From positions 4,319,501 to 4,383,500 of the forward strand of contig NZ_CP048409.1 in the NCBI RefSeq assembly GCF_010448835.1: a DNA stretch of 64,000 nucleotides, in the 5' to 3' direction. The position numbers and the translations under genes were made by a program. This DNA is from Draconibacterium halophilum (GTDB lineage Bacteria > Bacteroidota > Bacteroidia > Bacteroidales > Prolixibacteraceae). Shown in pieces: positions 10,119 to 17,175 of this stretch (its first letter is position 1; the number at the start of each line of letters is the position of its first letter). The notes under the pieces were generated by a model that was not told the DNA's origin, made no database searches, and saw only the letters and a list, made by a program, of their open reading frames with translations.

Positions 10119-11363
10119 TTACTCGTAACGCAACGATTCAATCGGATCAAGTTTTGAAGCCTTTTGTGCCGGATAGTAGCCCGAGATAATTCCCACAACA
10201 AAACACAATACAACGCCCAGAATAATCCAGATCCATGGAATAAAAAACGGAGATCCGATCAGTTTGGCAACACCATTTCCGGCAAGGATACCAAGAATAA
10301 TTCCTACAAAACCCCCCATCTGCCCTACCAAAATCGCCTCCATTAAAAACTGCTGTTTTACCGTATTACTTTTAGCCCCTATTGCTTTTCGAACACCAAT
10401 TTCGCGGGTACGTTCGGTTACGGTTACCAGCATAATATTCATTAAACCAATAGCTGCACCAAACAAAGTAATCAATCCAATTATGGTAGCCACAAGTGTA
10501 ATATTCTTAATATTTTCCAAAAGCATATTGGCCAGGTTATCACTTTTTTCAATGCTAAAATCCGATTCGTCGAGCGGATCAAGATTTCGTACTACTCTGA
10601 AAGTCGCTTCCGCCTGCCCAACAGCTGCATCCATTAGCTCCGGCCGATCAACTTTTACCTGCACATCAAAATTCATATTAGGACGAGAAAAATAAGCTCT
10701 CGAGTTGGAGAACGGAATAAAACATACCATGTCGCTGCTCATTCCAAATCCACTTCCCTTTTGTTTTAAAACTCCTACTACTTTGTACTTCCCGCCTCCA
10801 ATACTCACTACTTTCTGCAAGGGATCTTCACCTCCTTTAAATAAACGGTTTGCTAAATCACTACCTAAAAGTACCACGCTTCTGCCTGCCTCAATGTCGT
10901 GCGTGCTAAAACTACGGCCTACACCAATTTCATAACCTGCTGTACCTAAATAATTTTCATCAATACCACGTACTGCAATATTCGGATTGGTCTTTTCCGA
11001 CTGGTATTTTAATGTAGCCGCCCCGGTTGACGAAACCGAAACAGATGTAGTGGCAGGAAAATCGAAAAGCTCTTTAAACTCCTTTGCCTGGTAGTAAGAT
11101 ATGTACGAATAGTTTTTTGTACGATAACGAACATTCCCTTGCGTGCGTAATCCTCCACTCGAAATTGAAAACGTGTTGGCGCCCATCACCGCAAATTCTT
11201 TGGTGATCGAATTCTTAATTGAGTCAATAGCGGTCAAAATTCCAACCAGGGCTGTAATACCCACTGCAATAATCATTACAGTAAGTGTTGTACGCAACAA
11301 ATTGCTCTTCACCGAAGTGAAAGCAACACTCATATTTTCGAAAAACAATGTGGTCGATCGCAT
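10119..11363 (-). CDS. MacB-like ABC transporter permease
   Basis: A 414-residue inner-membrane protein of the MacB/FtsX permease family. An N-terminal membrane segment (about 23-45) is followed by a periplasmic MacB_PCD domain of roughly 230 residues ([10 protein letters not shown] through the [15 protein letters not shown] region), then three C-terminal membrane segments that make the FtsX domain, with the conserved [17 protein letters not shown] motif between the first two. Such permeases work with a separate ATPase and often a periplasmic adaptor in efflux or lipoprotein handling; neither partner is adjacent, so the substrate is unknown. There is no downstream gene on the same strand, so it appears to stand alone. 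Confidence 0.93.
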   Translation of the reverse strand: MRSTTLFFENMSVAFTSVKSNLLRTTLTVMIIAVGITALVGILTAIDSIKNSITKEFAVMGANTFSISSGGLRTQGNVRYRTKNYSYISYYQAKEFKELFDFPATTSVSVSSTGAATLKYQSEKTNPNIAVRGIDENYLGTAGYEIGVGRSFSTHDIEAGRSVVLLGSDLANRLFKGGEDPLQKVVSIGGGKYKVVGVLKQKGSGFGMSSDMVCFIPFSNSRAYFSRPNMNFDVQVKVDRPELMDAAVGQAEATFRVVRNLDPLDESDFSIEKSDNLANMLLENIKNITLVATIIGLITLFGAAIGLMNIMLVTVTERTREIGVRKAIGAKSNTVKQQFLMEAILVGQMGGFVGIILGILAGNGVAKLIGSPFFIPWIWIILGVVLCFVVGIISGYYPAQKASKLDPIESLRYE

Positions 11364-11540
11364 AAAACTAAAATTATCTGTAATTACGGTATCAATTCAT
11401 TTGTAAAGTTAAGCACCTAATAATTACCAATAAAGAATATTTTTTTGAATTTTAATTCTCTGCCAAATTATAAAACTTCAATTACCTTATTGCCAAAAAT
11501 TTAATTTATCTTCGCCCTCTTGAATTCAGAAAAAAATAAA

Positions 11541-12155
11541 ATGGCAGATTTCGAATTAAAAGACGATTTACAAAAATTTAGTTATGCACTAGGAATGAGT
11601 ATTTCTGCAAATCTCATCCAGTCGGGAGTAAAAACCGTTCATCCATCCGCTTTTATTACAGCTGTACAGGATGTTTTCTCAGGCGTTCCGCCAAGATTAA
11701 AACCTGAAGAAGCCAACCAGATTCTTGAGTCATTTATGGCCGAGTCGCAAGCTGCTGATGGGAGCAAAAACCTGGAAGAAGGCACAGCCTTTTTAGCTGA
11801 AAACAGCAAAAAAGAAGGCGTAATTGAATTACCCAGCGGATTACAATACGAAGTAATAAATGAAGGAGAAGGAGAGATTCCAACAGCCAGCAACCAGGTA
11901 AAATGTCATTACCACGGAACGCTGATTGATGGTACTGTTTTCGATAGTTCGGTAGAACGTAATGATCCCGCTGTTTTTCCGGTTAACGGAGTAATACCGG
12001 GTTGGGTTGAGGCATTGCAATTAATGTCGGTTGGCTCAAAATGGAAATTATATATTCCTGCAAACCTGGCTTACGGACCAAATGGTGCCGGCGGTGTAAT
12101 CGGGCCAAACGCTACACTTATTTTCAAGGTAGAATTATTAGAAATTGTAGAATAG
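11541..12155 (+). CDS. FKBP-type peptidyl-prolyl isomerase (no signal peptide)
   Basis: A 204-residue protein with an N-terminal helical dimerisation-type region (about 1-90, opening SYALGMSISANLIQSG) and a C-terminal FKBP domain (about 95-203) with VKCHYHGTLIDGTVFDSS, IPGWVEALQLM and the LAYGPNGAGGVIGPNATLIF loop. This is the FkpA/Mip layout, but no signal peptide is visible, so it may act in the cytoplasm. I prefer the ATG at 11541 to an upstream TTG at 11520, because a -7-like TATCTTCG lies at 11507-11514 and would place the transcription start almost at the TTG. It precedes a paralogous lipoprotein by 36 bp and probably shares its transcript. Confidence 0.93.
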   Translation: MADFELKDDLQKFSYALGMSISANLIQSGVKTVHPSAFITAVQDVFSGVPPRLKPEEANQILESFMAESQAADGSKNLEEGTAFLAENSKKEGVIELPSGLQYEVINEGEGEIPTASNQVKCHYHGTLIDGTVFDSSVERNDPAVFPVNGVIPGWVEALQLMSVGSKWKLYIPANLAYGPNGAGGVIGPNATLIFKVELLEIVE

Positions 12156-12191
12156 TAAAAATACGGTCGTTTCGGCCAAAAAAATTATCAG

Positions 12192-12899
12192 ATGAAGAAT
12201 AGTATTATTTATGTTTTTGCAGTAGCATTGATTGTTGCTGCAACTTCTTGCCAACAAGGTGGTCCGGCAACTGTAAAACTGGAAACCAGTGCCGACTCAG
12301 TAAGTTACGCAATTGGTGTTTTAGTTGGAGCAAATAACAAACAACAACTTGAAACAGCACCAGGGAGTTCCGATATGAACCTTGAAGCTATGGCTGCAGC
12401 ATTCCGTGCCGCAACATTAGGCGAAGAGGTAGAAATTGCAGAAGCTGATGCAAATGCAATTGTACAGAGTTACTTCCAGAACGCCAGCGAGCGTGAAGCT
12501 CAGGCAAACCTTGAAGAAGGCAACAAATTTTTGGAAGAGAACAAAGCACGTGAAGAGGTGGCTACTACCGAAAGCGGTTTACAATATGAAGTACTTACTG
12601 AAGGTACGGGTGAAAAACCAGGTGCAACTGATAGAGTACGTGTACATTACCACGGTACTTTAATTGATGGTACTGTTTTCGACAGCTCTGTTGAAAATGG
12701 CGAACCTGTTGTATTTGGTGTAAACCAGGTAATTCCGGGTTGGACTGAAGCATTACAACTAATGCCTGTAGGATCAAAATGGAAAGTTTATATCCCTGCC
12801 GAATTGGGTTACGGCCCACGTGGTGCTGGCGGCGACATTGGTCCTAATGAAGCCTTAATTTTTGAAGTAGAATTACTGGAAATTGTAGAAGAAGAATAA
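12192..12899 (+). CDS. FKBP-type peptidyl-prolyl isomerase lipoprotein
   Basis: A 235-residue paralogue of the preceding gene. It starts with a lipoprotein signal ending at Cys20 (VAATSC), so it should be anchored in the envelope and help fold periplasmic or outer-membrane proteins. The FKBP_N helical region begins at SADSVSYAIGVLVG. The C-terminal FKBP domain has VRVHYHGTLIDGTVFDSS, IPGWTEALQLMPVGSKWKVYIP and LGYGPRGAGGDIGPNEALIF. The tandem pair, one copy without and one with an export signal, probably arose by duplication followed by a change of cellular address. Confidence 0.95.
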   Translation: MKNSIIYVFAVALIVAATSCQQGGPATVKLETSADSVSYAIGVLVGANNKQQLETAPGSSDMNLEAMAAAFRAATLGEEVEIAEADANAIVQSYFQNASEREAQANLEEGNKFLEENKAREEVATTESGLQYEVLTEGTGEKPGATDRVRVHYHGTLIDGTVFDSSVENGEPVVFGVNQVIPGWTEALQLMPVGSKWKVYIPAELGYGPRGAGGDIGPNEALIFEVELLEIVEEE

Positions 12900-12904
12900 G
12901 TATT

Positions 12905-12989
12905 GTCATTCAGAAAGAGGAACGATTGAGGCATCTCTAAAAACAGAGCTATCTCGTAACAGATTTCTCTCTTCGTTGGAAATGATAAA
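12905..12989. repeat. Degenerate copy of a dispersed palindromic repeat
   Basis: It starts TGTCATT and ends with TAACAGATTTCTC..CGTTGGAAATGATAA, matching at lower quality the arms of the clearer copies at 13536-13620 and 37035-37122. Confidence 0.5.
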
Positions 12990-13002
12990 AACTTGTTGAA
13001 AA

Positions 13003-13043
13003 AAACCCTTTGTCTTTCTTAAGGCAAAGGGTTTCTTTTTTTT
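13003..13043 (+). terminator. Terminator after the FKBP pair
   Basis: A perfect 10-bp stem AAACCCTTTG (13003-13012) / CAAAGGGTTT (13025-13034) with a 12-nt loop is followed by C and a run of eight T. An A-run precedes it, so it could also act on the other strand. Confidence 0.8.
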
Positions 13044-13073
13044 ATCTTCGTTTCTCAAAATAAAGGACACAAT

Positions 13074-13445
13074 ATGGCTTTAAGCGTAAAAGGAAAAGTT
13101 GAGCAGATTTTAGAACCCCAATCGGGAGTGAGCCGTGCAGGGAAAGAGTGGAATAAGCAGGAATTTGTAATTGAAACGGACGAACAGTACCCACGCAAGG
13201 TATGTTTTACTTTGTTTGGCGATAAGGTTGATCTGATTAAGGGATTAGCCTCCGGCGAAGATATTGAGGTTTCATTTAATTTGGAATCGCGCGAATACAA
13301 CGGACGCTGGTTTCACAATATTAATGCGTGGAAAATTGATAAAGTAAGTGCCGACGGGAACTTGCCGGAGCCTCCTCCGGAGTTTGGTATGGATGATGTT
13401 CCTCCGGAACCATCCGACGACTCGGCAGGTGATTTACCGTTTTAA
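13074..13445 (+). CDS. DUF3127 (OB-fold-like) protein
   Basis: A 123-residue protein matching the Bacteroidota DUF3127 family by recall: an N-terminal core (about 1-90) of alternating strands (LSVKGKVEQILEP, KQEFVIETD, RKVCFTLFGDKVDLI, DIEVSFNLESREYNGRWFHNI) that resembles a single-strand-binding OB fold, then an acidic proline-rich tail EPPPEFGMDD..DLPF. The acidic tail ending DLPF resembles the C-terminal tip of bacterial SSB proteins, which recruits partners. A role in nucleic-acid binding is inference only. A -7-like TATCTTCG is at 13043-13050, just after the preceding terminator, so it has its own transcript. Confidence 0.85.
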   Translation: MALSVKGKVEQILEPQSGVSRAGKEWNKQEFVIETDEQYPRKVCFTLFGDKVDLIKGLASGEDIEVSFNLESREYNGRWFHNINAWKIDKVSADGNLPEPPPEFGMDDVPPEPSDDSAGDLPF

Positions 13446-13470
13446 AGGATAAAAGATTACCGATGAATAG

Positions 13471-13507
13471 AAAATGCCATCTTTGTTTAAAACAGAGATG
13501 GCATTTT
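13471..13507. terminator. Terminator between convergent DUF3127 and yaaA genes
   Basis: A 12-bp stem AAAATGCCATCT / AGATGGCATTTT with a 13-nt loop has T-rich sequence after it and an A-run before it, so it is probably bidirectional. The stem core resembles the hairpin at 20913-20959. Confidence 0.7.
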
Positions 13508-13535
13508 TGTTTACTGTCACTTCCTCAAAGAATTG

Positions 13536-13620
13536 TTGTCATTTCGAACGCAGTGAGAAATCTGTACCAATTTGGCTGAGAAGTAACAGATTTCTCCTCA
13601 TTCTTCGTCGAAATGACAAT
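13536..13620. repeat. Dispersed imperfect palindrome (GTCATTTCGAA family), copy A
   Basis: Left arm TTGTCATTTCGAACGCAGTG.. with AAATCTGTA (13536-13566) pairs with right arm TAACAGATTTCTCCTCATTC.. with GTCGAAATGACAA (13584-13619). It is near-identical in layout to the copy at 37035-37122. It lies directly beside the yaaA stop codon. Confidence 0.85.
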
Positions 13621-13626
13621 ATTGAA

Positions 13627-14394
13627 TTACCCACGCGTAAAAACAGGGTTGCCGGGCTTCGATAAACGTGGATTAAAGACATAGCCCTCAGAATCAAACG
13701 TCTGCAGATCGTCCACATTGTCAATATCATTTTCAACAATAAAACGAGTCATCAGTCCGCGTGCTTTCTTGGCAAAAAACGAGATCATTTTATACTTCCC
13801 GTTTTTCATATCTTTAAACTGAGGTGTCACAATCTCGGCATCCAACTTTTTGGTATCAATACTTTTATAATATTCGTTTGATGCCAGGTTAAGCAAAACA
13901 TTACTCCCCGATTCATCAATTGCCTCCTGTACTTTTGAAGTGATTTTCTTTTTCCAGAAAGCATACAAATTGGAAGAGCGCTGAACTTTCAGTTTTGTTC
14001 CCATCTCGAGCCGGTAGGGTTGCATTAGGTCGAGCGGACGTAACACACCGTAAAGGCCGCTAAGTATCCTCAACTTCGTCTGCAATTTCAACAATTGCTC
14101 CTCGCTGAGTGTATCGGCTTCCAGCCCCTGAAAAACATCGCCGTTAAACGCCAGAACCGCCTGTTTGGCGTTTTCGGGCGTAAATGGCTGGTGCCAGGTT
14201 TGAAAACGATCGTAATTTAATTGCCCCAGATTGGCCGAAATCCCCATTAACTCCGAAAGTTCTTTAGGTTTCATTTTTCGTAGTTTCGGAAGTAGCTTTT
14301 CCGATTCGTCGAGCATGTCGGGTAGCGTATAAGTTGTGGTTATCGGTGGTGTTTTATAATCCAGCGATTTGGCTGGTGATATTACTATTAGCAT
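13627..14394 (-). CDS. yaaA: YaaA family peroxide stress protein
   Basis: A 255-residue cytoplasmic protein that begins with the family signature MLIVISPAKSLDYKTPP and carries the characteristic FNGDVFQGLEADTL, LRILSGLYGVLRPLD and RLEMGTKL blocks. Length matches the Escherichia coli protein, which lowers free iron and limits DNA damage during hydrogen peroxide stress. The C-terminus ends only a few bases from a dispersed palindrome, but the reading frame is intact. It is convergent with the DUF3127 gene, with a hairpin between them. Confidence 0.95.
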   Translation of the reverse strand: MLIVISPAKSLDYKTPPITTTYTLPDMLDESEKLLPKLRKMKPKELSELMGISANLGQLNYDRFQTWHQPFTPENAKQAVLAFNGDVFQGLEADTLSEEQLLKLQTKLRILSGLYGVLRPLDLMQPYRLEMGTKLKVQRSSNLYAFWKKKITSKVQEAIDESGSNVLLNLASNEYYKSIDTKKLDAEIVTPQFKDMKNGKYKMISFFAKKARGLMTRFIVENDIDNVDDLQTFDSEGYVFNPRLSKPGNPVFTRG

Positions 14395-14473
14395 ATGTTC
14401 TGATTTTTCAAAAATAACAGCTTAGCGCTTTCAATGTTCAACTATTTCTTAAAAGACAAATGACAATAAATTA

Positions 14474-15094
14474 TTACACCGCCAACCTCCTAAAACTGCA
14501 AAAAATAAAGTTCTGTAACGAATTGGACGGTGTTTTATGATCGACAGAAATGCACCTTATCTTATTAAAGAATGTTTTTAATAATCCCGTCATAGTAGAT
14601 TCCGAATATTGTTGAATTTCAATTCCGCTGCATTTTGTTGGCCCCTGCTCCGAGAAAGTTCCCAAAACCAGGTAGCCACCCGGTTTTACATACGAGCTAA
14701 TAGTATCTACATAATTGCTGATCTCCTGCTTTCCGGTTAAAAAATGAAAGGCAGCGCGGTCGTGCCACAGGTCGTACTTTTCGGTGGGTTGAAATGTCGC
14801 TGCATCGGCAACAATCCATTTAACTTTTTTGGCCTTTTCGCCCAACCGCTCCTTTGCTTTCCGGATGGCCGTTTCCGAAATATCGAGCACGGTAATGTTG
14901 CGGTAGCCCATTTCCAATAAACGATCTACCATAAAACTATCGCCGCCTCCCACATCAATAATTCGGGCCGACAGCGGCAAGTTAAACTCCTTAACAAATT
15001 GTAGCGATGTTGTTGGTGAAGCCTGAAACCAGCTCACCTCAGCGGTGTTCTTACTTTTGTAGATCTCTTCCCAATGCTTTTTTCGGTCCATCAC
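14474..15094 (-). CDS. Class I SAM-dependent methyltransferase
   Basis: A 206-residue cytoplasmic methyltransferase. Motif I ARIIDVGGGDSFMVDRLL is at about 43-60, the acidic end of strand two at ITVLDIS, and the motif IV region at YDLWHDRAAFHFLT. The opening RKKHWEEIYKSKNTAEVSWFQ is typical of small Bacteroidota methyltransferases resembling thiopurine or tellurite methyltransferases. The substrate is unknown. Adjacent Met codons at 1-2 leave the start uncertain by one residue. It stands between yaaA and the hybrid-kinase operon without close coupling. Confidence 0.9.
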   Translation of the reverse strand: MMDRKKHWEEIYKSKNTAEVSWFQASPTTSLQFVKEFNLPLSARIIDVGGGDSFMVDRLLEMGYRNITVLDISETAIRKAKERLGEKAKKVKWIVADAATFQPTEKYDLWHDRAAFHFLTGKQEISNYVDTISSYVKPGGYLVLGTFSEQGPTKCSGIEIQQYSESTMTGLLKTFFNKIRCISVDHKTPSNSLQNFIFCSFRRLAV

Positions 15095-15145
15095 TTTTTA
15101 TTCTAATTATTCCGGGTGCCAATAAAATTAGAAAACCTTTTTAAA

Positions 15146-16531
15146 CTATGAAATCTCGGGAAGTGCAACTTCGCTTACATATTTCTGAACAATCCTTATC
15201 AATTCATCCTTCATTATCGGTTTCGAGATGTAATCATTACAGCCAATTTCAATGAATCTCTCTTTATCACCGTCCAGAGCAAAAGCAGTTTGGGCGATTA
15301 TGGGAACTTCTTTATTCGTTTTTCGGATCATTTTTATCACCTCATCACCTCTTATTATCGGAATAGAAATATCCATCAATATAAGGTCTATATCAGGGTT
15401 GCTGTGATATAATTCGATTGCTTCTTTGCCATCGCGTGCAAAAAGAATGTTTTCAGTTAATCTTTCTAATAATACTTTCAGCAGGTATTCGGCAGTCGGG
15501 TCATCTTCTACTACCATAACTTTAAAATTTCTGGAAGTAAAATCGCAATCAACATGCTGTTTTTGCGTTTTTACCAATTCGCCAATTTGGCTATTTCCCC
15601 CCACGGGCAAAGTAAAATAAAACACCGATCCTTTACCTTCTTCACTTTCTACCCAGATATTTCCATTTAATATTTCAACATAAGCTTTACTGATAGCCAG
15701 GCCTAGCCCGGTTCCTTCAATTAAATGACTCTCTGCAACCCTGCTTCGGGTAAATCGATCAAAAATATGCGTGATATATTCTTTTGGAATTCCCATTCCG
15801 GTATCGCTGACAAAAAATTCCAATACTGCGTGGTTCTCAACATTTTTCAACTTGTAACCAAATTCTATCGCGCCGCGTTGGGTATATTTCAGTGCATTTT
15901 TAATCAAATTTGTCAAAATGGCATCCAATTTCCTGTAGTCGGTATCAACGATTGCCTCGTCATCCGACAAGCCTTTGTGCATTTTAAGCTGAATCCCTTT
16001 GTTTACCGCTTCATGATTAAAAAAACGAAACAAATTATTCAGTTTATCATTAATTGTAACCCTGGCAATATTTTTAGAAACAATTTGCGATTCAATTCTT
16101 GAAATTTCAACAATATCACTGATTAAGTCAAGCATCCGGTTGCCGCTCTTTTCTATAAGGTCAAGATATTCCCGTTGACTTTCTCTCGAAAGACTATTAT
16201 TTTTTAGCACATCGGCAAATCCAATAATCCCGTTCATCGGGGTGCGAATTTCATGACTCATATTGGCTAGAAACGCCATTTTTAAACGTTCACTTTCTTC
16301 GGCTTTAATCTTGGCAGCTTTCAGCTCCTTATTCAATTTCTTTATCTGCTCATTTTCTCTATCGGTTTGTTCTTTTAGTTTCAAGTCATCAATCATCATA
16401 TTGATCCCCATCGCCAGAGCATCAACTTGATCGTAATCATTCGAAACCGCTACCTGCACAGAATAGTCGCCCCGGGCAACTTTCATTATTGCATCAATTA
16501 TATTCTCTAACCTTTCGCTATTACTATCCAT
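15146..16531 (-). CDS. Soluble hybrid histidine kinase (HAMP-like, HisKA, HATPase, receiver)
   Basis: A 461-residue hybrid sensor. An N-terminal HAMP-like/coiled-coil segment (about 1-82, with VARGDYSVQV) has no membrane helix, so the protein should be cytoplasmic. HisKA has His93 in MSHEIRTP. The ATPase domain has the N-box NLIKNALKY (208-216), DTGMGIP (243-249) and GTGLGLAI (273-280). The C-terminal receiver (about 336-455) has phosphoacceptor Asp387 in LILMDISIP and Lys in YISKPI. Six bases separate it from the upstream SpoIIAA-like gene, so the two are one operon and the small protein may supply or modulate the input. No separate output regulator is adjacent. Confidence 0.92.
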   Translation of the reverse strand: MDSNSERLENIIDAIMKVARGDYSVQVAVSNDYDQVDALAMGINMMIDDLKLKEQTDRENEQIKKLNKELKAAKIKAEESERLKMAFLANMSHEIRTPMNGIIGFADVLKNNSLSRESQREYLDLIEKSGNRMLDLISDIVEISRIESQIVSKNIARVTINDKLNNLFRFFNHEAVNKGIQLKMHKGLSDDEAIVDTDYRKLDAILTNLIKNALKYTQRGAIEFGYKLKNVENHAVLEFFVSDTGMGIPKEYITHIFDRFTRSRVAESHLIEGTGLGLAISKAYVEILNGNIWVESEEGKGSVFYFTLPVGGNSQIGELVKTQKQHVDCDFTSRNFKVMVVEDDPTAEYLLKVLLERLTENILFARDGKEAIELYHSNPDIDLILMDISIPIIRGDEVIKMIRKTNKEVPIIAQTAFALDGDKERFIEIGCNDYISKPIMKDELIRIVQKYVSEVALPEIS

Positions 16532-16537
16532 GATACA

Positions 16538-16930
16538 TTAATCTTTCTCATTAAGTAGCCAATCAATAGCTTCTTCCTCGCTTTTAAAAAAACGCATGTT
16601 ATGCTTACTGTATGAGCCGATCACAAAATTGGCGATCAACCTCGCAACAGGATTCATTCCATAAATCGCCGCTTTGTGCGTATTATCATGATCTCCCAAT
16701 TCTTTCCAAATTTCACGGGCGCCGGGTTCATTTTTGCCACACTCGTTAACATTGATAAGATAGTTGCATTTCCCTTCCATTTGCGCATTCAAATCCAGGC
16801 AGAGTTTTTTCATCTCAACAGCTAACTCATTGCTTTGAAGTCCTTTCGCTATAACATGTATAATATTATTTTTACGAAGACGAACAATATCTCCCCCAAC
16901 CTGATATTCAGTTCCCTCTGAATTCTCCAT
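16538..16930 (-). CDS. SpoIIAA/STAS-like small protein
   Basis: A 130-residue protein with the strand-helix pattern of the SpoIIAA-like (STAS/CRAL-TRIO-type) fold: NIIHVIAKG, a first helix NELAVEMKKLCLDL, CNYLINVNECG, then KAAIYGMNPVARLIANFVIG and the closing FFKSEEEAIDWLLNE. This end is typical of SpoIIAA-like proteins in Bacteroidota signalling loci. It is the first gene of an operon with the hybrid kinase (6 bp apart). A partner-switch or sensory role is inferred from this pairing only. Confidence 0.75.
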   Translation of the reverse strand: MENSEGTEYQVGGDIVRLRKNNIIHVIAKGLQSNELAVEMKKLCLDLNAQMEGKCNYLINVNECGKNEPGAREIWKELGDHDNTHKAAIYGMNPVARLIANFVIGSYSKHNMRFFKSEEEAIDWLLNEKD

Positions 16931-17071
16931 AATTCGTATAATAAAGTTTCACCCCTGAATAAAAAAAGCCAATTGCAAAAATACTGTTATATGCGAGGCA
17001 ACCAAATCAGAAATTTAAAAAGAAACTAGCTTACGCTAAAACCATCTATTTGGTATAGTTGCAATACTAAA

Positions 17072-17089
17072 CCTATAAAATTTTATAGG
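17072..17089. repeat. 18-bp perfect palindrome
   Basis: CCTATAAAATTTTATAGG is a perfect 9+9 palindrome in the 245-bp gap between the SpoIIAA-like operon start and the alpha-galactosidase stop. It has no U-tract layout, so an operator is more likely than a terminator. It lies about 140 bp upstream of the start codon of the SpoIIAA-like gene. Confidence 0.45.
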
Positions 17090-17175
17090 GGATAGTGAGG
17101 GAATTCAATAAGAAAAAGAGACCAAAGTAATTGACATTGATCCCTTTTTCCTTTTGCCTTTAAACTTTTGCCTTG

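Noticed and set aside
13474..13665. 63-codon open frame containing CHFERSEKS
   Set aside because: It reads through a hairpin and a dispersed palindrome; this peptide string is a common product of such repeats and not a gene.
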